From assembly GCF_003368325.1 (NCBI RefSeq), contig NZ_CP031467.1:2976001-3040000 (forward strand): a stretch of 64,000 nucleotides of DNA, written 5' to 3'. The notes under the pieces are model-generated. The model worked only from the letters and a program-made list of their open reading frames with translations, searched no databases and was not told the origin of the DNA. Every line of letters starts with the position of its first letter. The stretch's first letter is position 1. Both the position numbers and the translations under genes were made by a program. This stretch comes from Paraburkholderia caffeinilytica. GTDB lineage: Bacteria > Pseudomonadota > Gammaproteobacteria > Burkholderiales > Burkholderiaceae. Shown here piece after piece: positions 35,418 to 46,533 of this stretch.

Positions 35418-37733
35418 ATGGCAAAAGCTCCCTATTCCGCGAGCGCGCAGGCATTGCCGCACCGCATGTCGCGCCTTTTCACCGAAATCCGCTGGATCTT
35501 GCAGGTGGCGCTCGGCGTTTTCCTGCTCATGGCGCTCGTCAGCTACAGCCGGCACGATCCGAGCTGGACGCATGCCGCGCAGGTCGACCGCATCGCCAAC
35601 TGGGCGGGCCGGGTCGGTGCGTGGACGTCCGACATCCTGCTGCTGCTGTTCGGGCTGTCCGCCTACTGGTGGATCGTGCTGCTCGGCCGCCATATCTCCG
35701 CCAATTACCGCCGGATCACCCGTCACGAGGAGCCGCAGGAAGATGCGCCGCGCGATGCCGGCTGGCTCGCGGACGCGTTCGCGTTCATGCTGGTGTTGCT
35801 CGCCTGCGACGGCATCGAGGCGTTGCGCATGTGGTCGCTGAAAGTGCAGTTGCCGCGGGCGCCGGGCGGCGTGATCGGCGAGGCGGTCGCGCGTGGCGTA
35901 TCGCATGCGCTCGGCTTCACGGGCGGCACGCTGGCCCTGCTGATCGCGCTCGGCATCGGTTTGTCGCTGTATTTCCGTTTTTCGTGGCTGTCGGTGTCGG
36001 AAAAGGTCGGCGAGTCGATCATTTCGGCGGTCACGTTCGCCAAGCTGCGCCGCGAGGCCGGCCGCGACCGCAAATTGGGCGAAGCCGCCGCCGTGAAGCG
36101 CGAAGGCAAGGTCGAAAAGGGCCGCGTGCGGATCGAGGAACACGAGCCGGTCATGATCGTGCCGCCCGTCGTCACGCCCGCCAAATCGGAGCGCGTCGAG
36201 AAAGAGCGGCAAGTGCCGCTGTTCACGGACCTGCCGGGCGACTCCACCTTGCCGCCGATCTCGCTGCTAGACGCGGCGCCTGCCGCGCAGGAAACCATTT
36301 CCGCCGACACGCTCGAATTCACCTCGCGTCTGATCGAGAAAAAGCTCAAGGACTTCGGCGTCGAAGTGAGCGTGGTCGCCGCATATCCGGGTCCGGTCGT
36401 CACGCGCTACGAAATCGAACCGGCCACCGGCGTGAAGGGCAGCCAGATCGTCGGTCTGGCAAAGGATCTGGCGCGTTCGCTGTCGCTGGTGTCGATTCGC
36501 GTGGTCGAAACGATTCCAGGCAAGAATTTCATGGCGCTGGAGTTGCCGAACCAGCGCCGTCAGACCGTGAGCCTCTCGGAGATTCTCGGTTCGGCGGTGT
36601 ATGCGGATGCGGCTTCGCCGCTCACCATGGGTCTCGGCAAGGATATCGGCGGCAAGCCGGTGTGCGCCGACCTCGCGAAGATGCCCCACTTGCTGGTGGC
36701 CGGCACGACCGGTTCGGGCAAGTCGGTGGGTATCAACGCGATGATCCTGTCGCTGCTCTACAAGGCGAGCGCCGACCAGGTCCGCATGATCCTGATCGAT
36801 CCGAAGATGCTCGAAATGAGCGTCTACGAGGGCATTCCGCATCTGCTGTGTCCGGTGGTGACGGACATGCGCCAGGCCGGTCACGCGCTGAATTGGGCGG
36901 TGGCCGAAATGGAGCGGCGCTACAAACTGATGAGCAAGCTCGGCGTGCGCAACCTCGCCGGCTACAACAACAAGATCGACGAAGCCGCCAAGCGCGAAGA
37001 GAAGCTGCCGAATCCGTTCAGCCTGACACCGGACGATCCGGAACCGCTCACGCGCCTGCCGAACATCGTCGTCGTGATCGACGAATTGGCCGACCTGATG
37101 ATGGTGGTCGGCAAGAAGGTCGAAGAACTGATCGCGCGGATCGCGCAGAAGGCGCGCGCGGCCGGCATCCATCTGATTCTGGCCACGCAGCGTCCGTCGG
37201 TCGACGTCATTACCGGCCTGATCAAGGCCAACGTGCCGACGCGCATGGCCTTCCAGGTGTCGTCGAAGATCGACTCGCGCACGATTCTCGACCAGCAGGG
37301 CGCGGAGTCGCTGCTCGGCATGGGCGACATGCTGTACCTGCCGCCGGGCAGCGGTTTGCCGGTGCGTGTGCACGGCGCGTTCGTGTCGGACGAGGAAGTG
37401 CATCGCGTGGTCGACAAGCTCAAGGAGCAGGGCGAGCCGAACTATATCGAGGGCATTCTCGAAGGCGGCGTGACGGGAGAGGGCGACGAAGGCTCCGCGG
37501 GCGCCGGGGGATCCGGCTCGGGCGACGGCGAGTCGGACCCGCTATACGACCAGGCGGTCGACGTGGTGCTGAAAAACCGCCGCGCGTCGATCTCGCTGGT
37601 GCAGCGGCATTTGCGCATCGGCTATAACCGCGCGGCGCGTTTGCTCGAGCAGATGGAGAACTCGGGCGTGGTGTCGGCCATGTCTTCGAACGGCAATCGC
37701 GAGATCCTTGCGCCGGCGCGAGAAGCGGAATAA
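35418..37733 (+). CDS. ftsK: DNA translocase FtsK
   Basis: 771 residues. Moves chromosome termini apart at the septum and activates XerCD. N-terminal membrane domain with four segments (about 25-215), a short linker (about 220-310, much shorter than in E. coli), then the RecA-like motor with Walker [22 protein letters not shown] and [14 protein letters not shown]. After a Gly/Ser/Asp linker comes the gamma winged helix (about 715-765) that reads the polar KOPS motif. The start MAKAPYSA at 35418 follows AGGA at good spacing. Confidence 0.95.
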   Translation: MAKAPYSASAQALPHRMSRLFTEIRWILQVALGVFLLMALVSYSRHDPSWTHAAQVDRIANWAGRVGAWTSDILLLLFGLSAYWWIVLLGRHISANYRRITRHEEPQEDAPRDAGWLADAFAFMLVLLACDGIEALRMWSLKVQLPRAPGGVIGEAVARGVSHALGFTGGTLALLIALGIGLSLYFRFSWLSVSEKVGESIISAVTFAKLRREAGRDRKLGEAAAVKREGKVEKGRVRIEEHEPVMIVPPVVTPAKSERVEKERQVPLFTDLPGDSTLPPISLLDAAPAAQETISADTLEFTSRLIEKKLKDFGVEVSVVAAYPGPVVTRYEIEPATGVKGSQIVGLAKDLARSLSLVSIRVVETIPGKNFMALELPNQRRQTVSLSEILGSAVYADAASPLTMGLGKDIGGKPVCADLAKMPHLLVAGTTGSGKSVGINAMILSLLYKASADQVRMILIDPKMLEMSVYEGIPHLLCPVVTDMRQAGHALNWAVAEMERRYKLMSKLGVRNLAGYNNKIDEAAKREEKLPNPFSLTPDDPEPLTRLPNIVVVIDELADLMMVVGKKVEELIARIAQKARAAGIHLILATQRPSVDVITGLIKANVPTRMAFQVSSKIDSRTILDQQGAESLLGMGDMLYLPPGSGLPVRVHGAFVSDEEVHRVVDKLKEQGEPNYIEGILEGGVTGEGDEGSAGAGGSGSGDGESDPLYDQAVDVVLKNRRASISLVQRHLRIGYNRAARLLEQMENSGVVSAMSSNGNREILAPAREAE

Positions 37734-37938
37734 ACCATCTATACCGCCATTCCGCAAAACTGGCCGCCACGCCCACAGCGTATAAGTCCCGCTTAAGGCT
37801 TCTTGCTTAAGCTGTTACCCAAAGCCGGGGGCTCGTTCCTCGGCTGCGCGGTTCAAGCTAACCGCTACGGTCACGCGGCTGCAGGCCCCAAAGCCGGCCC
37901 CGTGACCGCTCAACAAATTCAATCAAGGGAGAAACACC

Positions 37939-38676
37939 ATGCAGCCAATCGCGCAGCAGTACGCCCGACAGAGTGCTCACCCCAGCCGTTTTGGCCATCT
38001 CGCTCGCACGATCGTCCGTGGGGTCGGCAGTGTGGCGATCGGTGCGTCGATGCTCGTCGCGTCGCAGGCATTCGCGAGCGGCACGGAGCAACTGAAGGCG
38101 TTCGTCGCCCAGGTGCATTCCGCGCGCGGTACCTTTGTGCAGCAGGAAGTGCGCGCGCCGAGCAAGGCGCAAGGTGCAAGCGGCGCGAGCGGCGTGCTGT
38201 CCACGGCGGGTAAGACCGGCACGTCGAGCGGCACGTTTACGTTCGCGCGTCCCGGCAAGTTCATCTGGCAATACGAGAAGCCTTACGCCCAACTGCTGCA
38301 AGCCGACGGCGACAAGCTCTACGTGTACGACAAGGATCTCAACCAGGTGACGGTGCGCAGTCTCGGCGGCGCGCTCGGGGCGAGCCCAGCGGCGATCCTC
38401 TTCGGCAGCAACGATCTGGACAAGAACTTCACGCTGCGCGATGCGGGCGTGAAGGCCGGCATCGACTGGCTCGAACTGACGCCCAAGGCGAAAGACACGC
38501 AGTTTCAGCGCGTCGGCATCGGCTTCAAGGATGGCAATCTTGAAGCGATGGAACTGCACGATGTGTTCGGCAACGTGACGCTGCTGACGTTTTCGAACAT
38601 CCAGAAGAACCCGCCGCTGCCGGCCGACGCGTTCAAGTTCACGGTGCCGAAAGGTGCGGATGTGATCAACGGGTAA
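37939..38676 (+). CDS. lolA: Outer-membrane lipoprotein carrier LolA
   Basis: 245 residues. Periplasmic chaperone that shuttles lipoproteins from LolCDE to LolB. Signal peptide with a long basic N-region and cleavage after QAFA (about residue 47). The mature domain shows [31 protein letters not shown] and [18 protein letters not shown], typical of LolA. An insert of Ala/Gly/Ser ([19 protein letters not shown] region) lengthens the first loop. AAGGGAG stands before the ATG. It follows ftsK as in many betaproteobacteria. Confidence 0.94.
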   Translation: MQPIAQQYARQSAHPSRFGHLARTIVRGVGSVAIGASMLVASQAFASGTEQLKAFVAQVHSARGTFVQQEVRAPSKAQGASGASGVLSTAGKTGTSSGTFTFARPGKFIWQYEKPYAQLLQADGDKLYVYDKDLNQVTVRSLGGALGASPAAILFGSNDLDKNFTLRDAGVKAGIDWLELTPKAKDTQFQRVGIGFKDGNLEAMELHDVFGNVTLLTFSNIQKNPPLPADAFKFTVPKGADVING

Positions 38677-38708
38677 GCGGGTTGTTGTAGCCGATCGATT
38701 TGCAGAGG

Positions 38709-38737
38709 GGCCGCGTCTGTCGAGCGCGGCCTTTTTT
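38709..38737 (+). terminator. Terminator of lolA
   Basis: Stem GGCCGCG / CGCGGCC with a 9-base loop followed by six T, starting 33 bases after the lolA stop. Confidence 0.88.
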
Positions 38738-38897
38738 CTTGCTGATCGACTGCAGGTGGGTTGCCGATCGTGCTGTGAGTTCTTTCAGGACGTGGGCCGG
38801 TTGTACAGACCTGCTATCCGTCTGTTTTCAGAACATGCACCAACAGCATCCGCGCCATTGATCGGCTTCGAAATCCTCCACGGGCTACGCCGAACCG

Positions 38898-39818
38898 CTA
38901 CTCATCCGCTTCCAGCACCTGCATTGGGTGCGCGGCCTTCATATCGTCGATAAACGCTTCGACGATATCCGTCCGATGCTGCCGCGCCCGCGTGACCATA
39001 TGAAACGCCACGCGGTAACGCATCTGTGCGGGATTCAACGCGGCCAGCAAGCCTTGCTTCACGAACGGCGCCGCGAAATGCCCCGGCAAATAGCCGAGAT
39101 GATGCCCCGACAGCACCAGCATTGCGACCGCTTCCATGTTGTCCGCGACGGCGGTGACGTTCTGCGGCGTGGTCGAACTTTCGGCCTCGGGCAGCGGATA
39201 ACTGCGCCATGCCCATTCGTGAGCCGCAGCCTCGGCAGGTGAAACATCGCCCGCCGAGGCGAACAGCGGATGCCCCTTTGCGCAATACGCGAACTGATCT
39301 TCGGCGAACACCTCGGTGTATTCGAGCGACGGCACGCGATGCCAGAAATAGCCGATGCCGACCTGAATGCGGCCGTTCAGCAGGAGTTCTTCGAGCTCGC
39401 CCGGCGAGCGCACCAGAATCGAAAATCGCACCGACTGATCGCGCGCCCGAAACCGGCCGATCGCGTCGCTGATACGCGCACTTGCCGATACCGGCGTGTG
39501 GCCGATCATGCCAATATCGAGTGTGCCGACCAGTTTGCGGCCGACATTGCGCGCCTGCATGCCGAAGGTGTCGACGGCGGCTAGCAGGGCACGGGCCGCG
39601 TCGATGAATTGCTCGCCACGCGCGGTCAGGCTGAAGCCGCCGCGGCCGCGCTCGCACAGCCGGTAGCCGAGGCGCGTTTCCAGCGTGGCGAGTTGCGTGC
39701 TGATGGTTGACTGGCCGACGTTGAGCGTGGCCTGGGCCGGCGAAACGCCGCCGGCGTCGACGATGGCGAGGAAGACGCGGATCAGCCGCAGGTCGAGATC
39801 GGTGAGTTGGGAGAACAT
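38898..39818 (-). CDS. LysR-family regulator beside the ureohydrolase
   Basis: 306 residues. Helix-turn-helix in LIRVFLAIVDAGGVSPAQATLNVGQSTISTQLATLETRLG (positions about 12-51) and an effector domain beginning VGTLDIGMIGHTP. It is divergent from the guanidinobutyrase-type gene 170 bases away, the classic arrangement for a LysR activator of its neighbour. The likely inducer is the ureohydrolase substrate, but that is inference. Confidence 0.9.
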   Translation of the reverse strand: MFSQLTDLDLRLIRVFLAIVDAGGVSPAQATLNVGQSTISTQLATLETRLGYRLCERGRGGFSLTARGEQFIDAARALLAAVDTFGMQARNVGRKLVGTLDIGMIGHTPVSASARISDAIGRFRARDQSVRFSILVRSPGELEELLLNGRIQVGIGYFWHRVPSLEYTEVFAEDQFAYCAKGHPLFASAGDVSPAEAAAHEWAWRSYPLPEAESSTTPQNVTAVADNMEAVAMLVLSGHHLGYLPGHFAAPFVKQGLLAALNPAQMRYRVAFHMVTRARQHRTDIVEAFIDDMKAAHPMQVLEADE

Positions 39819-39988
39819 ACGTCAGGATACATCGCTGCAAATCAATGTGAAGTTTATTCTGTTTGTATTTTAACTTGCGGGAAACTGCTCAAGAATCGAG
39901 ATTCATCCGGCAAGGTATGCTTTTTCATTGACCCTTCGGCCGGTTTGCCCGTTTCTGTTTGCTGCCCCCTTTTCATTGCCGAGACACG

Positions 39989-40978
39989 ATGAATACTTCC
40001 TCCTTCATTTCCCCCGAGGCCGGTGAACGGCCGCAGCCGCTGTCCGGCAACGCCATGCCCCGCAGTGGCGGTATTGCGACGATGATGCGGCTGCCGAACG
40101 TCGGCTCGGCCGAAGGGTTCGACGCCTGCTTCGTCGGCGTACCGTTCGATCTCGGCACCTCGAACCGCACCGGCGCGCGCTTCGGACCGCGCCAGATCCG
40201 CAGCGAATCGGTGCTGCTGCGCCCCTACAACATGGCGACGCGTGCGGCGCCGTTCGATTCGCTGCGCGTGGCCGATCTCGGCGACGTCGCGATTAATCCG
40301 TACAACCTGCACGATTCGATCACGCGCATCGAAACCGCCTACGACGAAATCCTCCAGCACGACTGCAAGCCGATCACGCTGGGCGGCGACCACACGATCG
40401 CGCTGCCGATCCTGCGCGCGATTCATCGCAAGCACGGCAAGGTCGGCCTGATTCACGTCGACGCCCACGCCGACGTCAACGACACGATGATGGGCGAGAA
40501 GATCGCACACGGCACGCCGTTCCGCCGCGCGGTGGAAGAGGGTTTGCTGGATTGCGACCGCGTCGTGCAGATCGGTCTGCGCGGCACGGGTTACGCGGCT
40601 GAAGACTTCGACTGGTGCCGCGATCAGGGCTTTGAAGTGGTGCAGGCCGAGGCGTGCTGGAACCAGTCGCTCGTGCCGCTGATGGCGCGCGTGCGGGAAC
40701 GCATGGGCGACGGTCCGGTGTACATCACGTTCGACATCGACGGTATCGATCCGGCTTTCGCGCCGGGCACGGGCACGCCGGAAATCGCCGGTTTGACGGT
40801 GCCGCAGGCGCTTGAGATCATTCGCGGCTCGCATGGGCTGAACATCGTCGGCTGCGATCTGGTTGAGGTCGCGCCGCCGTACGATCCGTTCGGCACGACC
40901 GCATTGCTCGGCGCGAATCTCGCGTTCGAATTGCTGTGCGTGTTGCCGGGTGTCGAGTATCGGGCGTCGAAGCGTTGA
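39989..40978 (+). CDS. gbuA: Guanidinobutyrase-type ureohydrolase (agmatinase family)
   Basis: 329 residues. Manganese enzyme of the arginase fold that splits urea from a guanidino compound. Metal-binding motifs GGDHTIALP, VDAHADVND and FDIDGIDPAFAPGTGTPE are complete. The N-terminal LSGNAMPRSGGIATMMRLP and the C-terminal LVEVAPPYDPFGTTALLGANL fit my memory of Pseudomonas GbuA (4-guanidinobutyrase) better than E. coli SpeB, although automatic annotation would probably say agmatinase. Start at 39989 chosen by family alignment; the ribosome site is weak. Regulated probably by the divergent LysR. Confidence 0.88.
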   Translation: MNTSSFISPEAGERPQPLSGNAMPRSGGIATMMRLPNVGSAEGFDACFVGVPFDLGTSNRTGARFGPRQIRSESVLLRPYNMATRAAPFDSLRVADLGDVAINPYNLHDSITRIETAYDEILQHDCKPITLGGDHTIALPILRAIHRKHGKVGLIHVDAHADVNDTMMGEKIAHGTPFRRAVEEGLLDCDRVVQIGLRGTGYAAEDFDWCRDQGFEVVQAEACWNQSLVPLMARVRERMGDGPVYITFDIDGIDPAFAPGTGTPEIAGLTVPQALEIIRGSHGLNIVGCDLVEVAPPYDPFGTTALLGANLAFELLCVLPGVEYRASKR

Positions 40979-41029
40979 ATAGCGCGTTGAGCTGCGTATT
41001 GAGCTAGTCAGGCTTGATGACGTATGAAG

Positions 41030-41059
41030 AGAAAAGGCCTGCATTTGCAGGCCTTTTCT
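41030..41059. terminator. Bidirectional terminator between gbuA and the NCS1 gene
   Basis: Perfect 14-bp stem AGAAAAGGCCTGCA / TGCAGGCCTTTTCT around a two-base centre. It lies between convergent genes and the A/T ends serve both directions. Confidence 0.9.
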
Positions 41060-41083
41060 GTATTGCAAGGATGCTTAAACGAC

Positions 41084-42400
41084 TCAAGCGTAGGCAGTCT
41101 TCCGTGCCGACACCAACGCCAGATAACACACCGCGCCAATCACCAACGCGGGCAACGTAGCACCCAGATTCGGCAGCCATTGATTGATCACCTGATACGC
41201 AACGATCCCAATTGCCCACGACACAAACGCACTCAGATGCCAGCCGCCCGAGAAGCCATAACGGCCGTGCACGTCGGCGAGCACAGCCGCTTCAATACGA
41301 CGCTTGCGCACGATGAAGTGATCCACCAGCACCACGCCGAACAGCGGTGCGAACACGGAGCCGATCAGCAGCAGGAAGTTCTGATACTTCGCCATCGGCA
41401 CGAGCAAGGCGATCGCCGTACACAGCGCGCCGAATGCCGCCGACAGCAACGGCACGCTGCCGCGCGTCCAGAACGTACCGGTCGAGACCGCTGCCGAGTG
41501 GATGTCGGCGAACGCGTTGTCCACTTCGTCGATCAGGATCAGCAGCAGGGCGAGACCGCCGCCCGCTTGCGCCAGCGCGCCGGTCAAGAGCGCATCGCCT
41601 CCGCCTGCCGCGAGGCCATAGATCGCGCCGAGCGCGTAAAACCAGATGTTCGCAATGCCATAGCCGAGCAGCGTGCCGCGGAAGGCCTCGCCCGGGCGAC
41701 GGCCGAAACGCGTGTAGTCGGCGATCAGCGGCAGCCACGAGAGCGGCATTGCGACCACCAGATCGATGGCGCCGCCGAACGACATCTCGCCCGTGCCAGG
41801 ACGGCGCATCAGCGCAGCCAGATCGTGCTTGGCGAGCAGATTCCACGAGAGCCACGCTGCGCCCGCCAGCAGTAGCCAGATGCCCCACGTGCGCAGAAAC
41901 CGGCGCACGAACGACAGCGGACCGCTGATCGCCAGCAGCGTCGCGAGCAAGCCGAAGATCACGGTCCAGATCAGCGGCATCGAGAAACCGAAAGCCTGCT
42001 TGGCGAGCGCATCGGCGGAATCGCGCATCACGATCACCTCGAACGAGCCCCAGCCGACCAGTTGCACCGCGTTCAGCACCGCGGGCACCGAGGCGCCGCG
42101 CACACCGAGCGTCGGCCGCAGCGACGACATCGCGGCGAGCCCCGTATCCGTGCCGATCACGCCTGCCAGTGCCAGCAATACGACGCCGATCACGCTGCCG
42201 ATCACGATCGCCAGCAACGCGTGCGGCAGCGATAGCCCCGGCACCAGCAGCGCGCCCGCCTGCGCGACCAGCAGGCCGATGCCGAGCGAGAACCAGAGCG
42301 CGAAAGCGTCGCCGGTGCGGAACGCGCGGCGCGCGTCGGGCACCGGCGTGAGCGGTGCGTAGGTGGAGCCGGCGTCGCCGGCGAGTGGATCTTGTGCCAT
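41084..42400 (-). CDS. NCS1-family nucleobase/cation symporter (CytX-like)
   Basis: 438 residues with about 12 predicted membrane segments. NCS1 features include FALWFSLGIGLLVAQAG near the N-terminus, LVGWGSFEVIVMRD and SWLPLIADYTRFGRRPGEA. It resembles CytX, the putative hydroxymethylpyrimidine transporter, but no TPP riboswitch is visible upstream, and its convergent neighbour is a guanidino hydrolase. A role in importing a guanidino or purine/pyrimidine compound is possible. The substrate is open. Confidence 0.85.
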   Translation of the reverse strand: MAQDPLAGDAGSTYAPLTPVPDARRAFRTGDAFALWFSLGIGLLVAQAGALLVPGLSLPHALLAIVIGSVIGVVLLALAGVIGTDTGLAAMSSLRPTLGVRGASVPAVLNAVQLVGWGSFEVIVMRDSADALAKQAFGFSMPLIWTVIFGLLATLLAISGPLSFVRRFLRTWGIWLLLAGAAWLSWNLLAKHDLAALMRRPGTGEMSFGGAIDLVVAMPLSWLPLIADYTRFGRRPGEAFRGTLLGYGIANIWFYALGAIYGLAAGGGDALLTGALAQAGGGLALLLILIDEVDNAFADIHSAAVSTGTFWTRGSVPLLSAAFGALCTAIALLVPMAKYQNFLLLIGSVFAPLFGVVLVDHFIVRKRRIEAAVLADVHGRYGFSGGWHLSAFVSWAIGIVAYQVINQWLPNLGATLPALVIGAVCYLALVSARKTAYA

Positions 42401-42943
42401 CTGGTCTTGTCCCTGTGTCGACCGGAGTTAGCGCTTTAGCTGTCGACCAGAGTTCGCGCGTCGGGTGAAGTTGGCGCTTTAGCGCTTACTCCAGCCCCAT
42501 AGCGCGTTACTCTGGTCCCATGCAAAGCTTCTTACTCCGGTCCCATGCAACGTAGTTGCGGTTTGTGTTGCCTTTAAATTCGCGTGCAATGCCCGTGTTG
42601 CCGGTCAATCCGCGCGCGATGTTAGCGTGTCAGGCTGTCGGCGAGATTACTGGCTAATCGGCGCGCTCATTGGCGTGCGATTTTGCCAGCTGAGTGCTCG
42701 GTTCAGTTATCGGTCTCGCTAGCCTGCTGATTCGGGTGCTTTTTGCGTTGCTCATCGCAGATGATCTTGCTCGAACCTTGCTGCTCGAATCTCTCCGGCA
42801 CAGCGCGCGCCCATCGCCCAGGCGCCGTCACTGTCATAATGCAGAGCGTTGCCCGCACCCCTGCGTGCTGGCGTGGCTCACCGGCAGCACGCCGCCTTCA
42901 CACGGACCGCGTCCGGAAAAGCCGACATTATCCCTAAAACGTC
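42401..42943. other. Gap between NCS1 and rarA with short repeats
   Basis: 543 bases. Holds the repeats at 42486-42552 and the promoters of the two divergent genes. A plus-strand frame at about 42694-42951 overlaps the rarA start and is not supported. Confidence 0.6.
42486..42552. repeat. Three repeats of TTACTCYRGYCCCAT type
   Basis: Units at 42486, 42507 and 42532 share TTACTC(C/T)(A/G)G(C/T)CCCAT. Just to the left, GCGCTTTAGC-like words recur at about 42430 and 42475. They lie in the 5' region of the NCS1 gene. Confidence 0.75.
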
Positions 42944-44257
42944 ATGTTTGAAGAAACCCGTGCCAATGTTCCGCTCGCCGAACGCCTGCGGCCCCGCAAT
43001 ATCGACGAAGTGATCGGCCAGAAGCACCTGCTCGGCCCGAACAAGCCGTTGCGGGTCGCTTTCGAATCCGGTGAAGCCCATTCGATGATCCTCTGGGGCC
43101 CGCCCGGCGTCGGCAAAACCACGCTCGCGCGGCTCATGGCCGATGCGTTTCATGCCGAGTTCATCGCGCTGTCCGCGGTGCTCTCGGGCGTGAAGGACAT
43201 CCGCGAAGCCGTCGAGACCGCGCAGATTCATCGCGCGAACGGACACCAGACGCTGGTGTTCGTCGACGAAGTGCATCGCTTCAACAAGAGTCAGCAGGAC
43301 GCATTCTTGCCGCACGTCGAGTCGGGGCTGTTCGTGTTCGTCGGCGCGACGACTGAGAATCCGTCGTTCGAGGTGAACAGCGCGTTGCTCTCGCGAGCCG
43401 CTGTCTACGTGCTGAAGAGCCTCACCGACGAAGAACAGCGCGAACTGCTCGACCGCGCGCAGCAAGAGCTTGGCGGCCTCACGTTCACGGACGAAGCCCG
43501 CGACGCCCTGATCGGTTCCGCCGACGGCGACGGCCGCAAGCTGCTCAACAACCTGGAAATCGTCGCACGCGCGGCGGCCCGGCAGAAGTCCACCGAAATC
43601 GACGGCGCCTTGCTTGGCAGCGCGCTCGCCGAGAATCTGCGCCGCTTCGACAAAGGCGGCGACGCATTCTACGACCAGATCAGCGCGTTGCATAAATCGG
43701 TGCGCGGCAGCAGCCCGGACGGCGCGCTGTACTGGTTCTGCCGCATGCTCGACGGCGGCGCGGACCCGCGTTATCTCGCACGGCGCATCGTGCGGATGGC
43801 GTGGGAAGACATCGGCCTCGCCGACCCGCGTGCGGCTCGCATCGCGCTCGACGCGTCCGAAACCTACGAGCGGCTCGGCACGCCCGAAGGCGAACTGGCG
43901 CTGGCGCAGGCGATCATTTATCTGGCGGTCGCGCCGAAGTCGAACGCGGGGTACAACGCGTACAACGAAGCAAGGCGGTTCGTGAGCAAGGACCAGTCGC
44001 GCGGCGTGCCGGTGCATCTGCGCAACGCGCCGACCAAGCTGATGAAGGAACTCGGCTACGGTCACGAATACCGCTACGCGCACGACGAACCCGATGCCTA
44101 CGCGGCCGGCGAGACCTATCTGCCGGACAACATGCGCGACCCGCATTGGTACGAGCCGACGCCGCGCGGTCTTGAAGGCAAGATCGGCGACAAGATGGCG
44201 CGTCTGGCCGAACTCGACGCGCAGTGGCGCAGCGAGAACAAGCCGAAGAAGGGCTGA
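42944..44257 (+). CDS. rarA: Replication-associated recombination protein A (AAA+ ATPase)
   Basis: 437 residues. MgsA/WRNIP1 family ATPase acting at stalled replication forks. Walker A WGPPGVGKTTLAR, Walker B LVFVDEVHRFNKSQQDAFLP, sensor 1 GATTENPSFEVNSALLSR, then the tetramerisation domain with GADPRYLARRIVRMAWEDIGLADP and AQAIIYLAVAPKSNAGYNAY. RarA immediately before serS is a recurrent betaproteobacterial order; serS follows after about 190 bases. Confidence 0.96.
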   Translation: MFEETRANVPLAERLRPRNIDEVIGQKHLLGPNKPLRVAFESGEAHSMILWGPPGVGKTTLARLMADAFHAEFIALSAVLSGVKDIREAVETAQIHRANGHQTLVFVDEVHRFNKSQQDAFLPHVESGLFVFVGATTENPSFEVNSALLSRAAVYVLKSLTDEEQRELLDRAQQELGGLTFTDEARDALIGSADGDGRKLLNNLEIVARAAARQKSTEIDGALLGSALAENLRRFDKGGDAFYDQISALHKSVRGSSPDGALYWFCRMLDGGADPRYLARRIVRMAWEDIGLADPRAARIALDASETYERLGTPEGELALAQAIIYLAVAPKSNAGYNAYNEARRFVSKDQSRGVPVHLRNAPTKLMKELGYGHEYRYAHDEPDAYAAGETYLPDNMRDPHWYEPTPRGLEGKIGDKMARLAELDAQWRSENKPKKG

Positions 44258-44384
44258 GCTTTTGCGGCTCGCCGAGGGCCTCGTTTTGTGCGTCCGTTGG
44301 CGCCGTTTCTCGCGCCTCGGCCGGCGCCTTGCCGCGCATCGTTTTCCGCGCCTTGCCGCCGTTCCGCGCGTCTTGACGACCTAA

Positions 44385-45746
<1,362 letters not shown>

Positions 45747-45820
45747 ACGGCGCGAGGCTGATGCGCGGTTAATGCCGCTACCGATTGCCAAGTCTCCTTG
45801 AAATTTTTTTGACGAGGGGC

Positions 45821-45849
45821 TTGGAAATCGGATTCAGCTGTTCTATAAT
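45821..45849 (+). promoter_or_regulatory. Sigma70-type promoter of tRNA-Ser
   Basis: TTGGAA at 45821-45826, a 17-base spacer and a perfect TATAAT at 45844-45849. Transcription would begin near 45856 and reach the mature tRNA at 45930 after about 75 bases of leader. Confidence 0.85.
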
Positions 45850-45885
45850 CTTTCTCTCCCAAGCAACGACCCGCTTGGATCTGAC

Positions 45886-46512
45886 TCAGTAGCAACCAAG
45901 CGGCACTGTCGCTGTGAGTCGGAAGACCCGGAAAGGTGGCAGAGTGGTCGAATGCGCTGGACTCGAAATCCAGTGTACCTTTAGGGGTACCGTGAGTTCG
46001 AATCTCACCCTTTCCGCCAAATTTAAAAACCCCCGCTGAACGAAAGTTCTGCGGGGGTTTTTGCTTTTGGGGTGGTCGATGAAGCGCATTCGGTACGACG
46101 TGCGGATCAACCTGCTGCTTTCGAATACATGATAGGGCATCGACTCGAGATCCATTTGTTCAGGGACCGGGAACGCGTTTCCGCAATAGTCGATTTCGAC
46201 ATAGCTCAGATGTCCCGAATCATTGGCGAACAAAAGTATTTCTAGTGAGCCGGTGTTGCCGTCCTTGGCCAGATCACGAAAGTCGGCTTCGAATACCAGA
46301 CCATAGCCGTACCCACTTGGGACTATTCTTGGCGCGCGTTCGGGCGCAGCCATTGATAGCGTGAAACTGTTGCAACCACATTCGCACACTTTGACGATGC
46401 CCGCGTTCGTGAACCGGGCCGCGAGCGCTTCGCGATTTGGGAATTGGCAACGCTCCAGGATAAATGCAATCCAGGCGGCGGCGCGGTGAACGTCATTCTT
46501 CGCGTGGCTCAT
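45886..46512 (-). CDS. Unrecognised protein whose frame reads antisense through tRNA-Ser
   Basis: 208 codons from ATG 46512 (a TTG lies six codons upstream). The first ~145 residues look like a compact soluble protein: AAAWIAFILERCQFPNREAL, a CECGCN motif, GLVFEADFRDLA, EILLFAND, LSYVEIDYCGNAFPVPEQ. They resemble small hypothetical proteins I recall from Burkholderia but I cannot name a family. The remaining ~50 codons run through the tRNA terminator and antisense of the whole tRNA (VRFELTVPLKVHWISSPAHS), a sequence often seen as a spurious product over tRNA-Ser. The natural 3' end is therefore probably lost. It starts 21 bases after the stop of the 130-residue gene. Confidence 0.6.
   Translation of the reverse strand: MSHAKNDVHRAAAWIAFILERCQFPNREALAARFTNAGIVKVCECGCNSFTLSMAAPERAPRIVPSGYGYGLVFEADFRDLAKDGNTGSLEILLFANDSGHLSYVEIDYCGNAFPVPEQMDLESMPYHVFESSRLIRTSYRMRFIDHPKSKNPRRTFVQRGFLNLAERVRFELTVPLKVHWISSPAHSTTLPPFRVFRLTATVPLGCY
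45930..46019 (+). tRNA. tRNA-Ser(CGA)
   Basis: 90 bases including encoded CCA. Acceptor stem GGAAAGG / CCTTTCC with G discriminator, anticodon stem CTGGA / TCCAG with loop CTCGAAA (anticodon CGA at 45964-45966), a long variable arm GTACCTTTAGGGGTAC as expected for class II serine tRNA, and TTCGAAT in the T loop. It reads UCG codons, which are very common in this GC-rich genome. Confidence 0.98.
46025..46062 (+). terminator. Terminator of tRNA-Ser
   Basis: Stem AAAAACCCCCGC / GCGGGGGTTTTT, extended by an inner GAAC/GTTC pair with a GAAA loop. Starts 6 bases after the tRNA. It also lies within the minus-strand frame 45886-46512. Confidence 0.95.
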
Positions 46513-46533
46513 AGAAGAGGGGCGGTGCAAATG

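Noticed and set aside
41084..42700. TPP riboswitch upstream of the CytX-like gene
   Set aside because: I searched for the conserved thi-box words on the minus strand and saw none.
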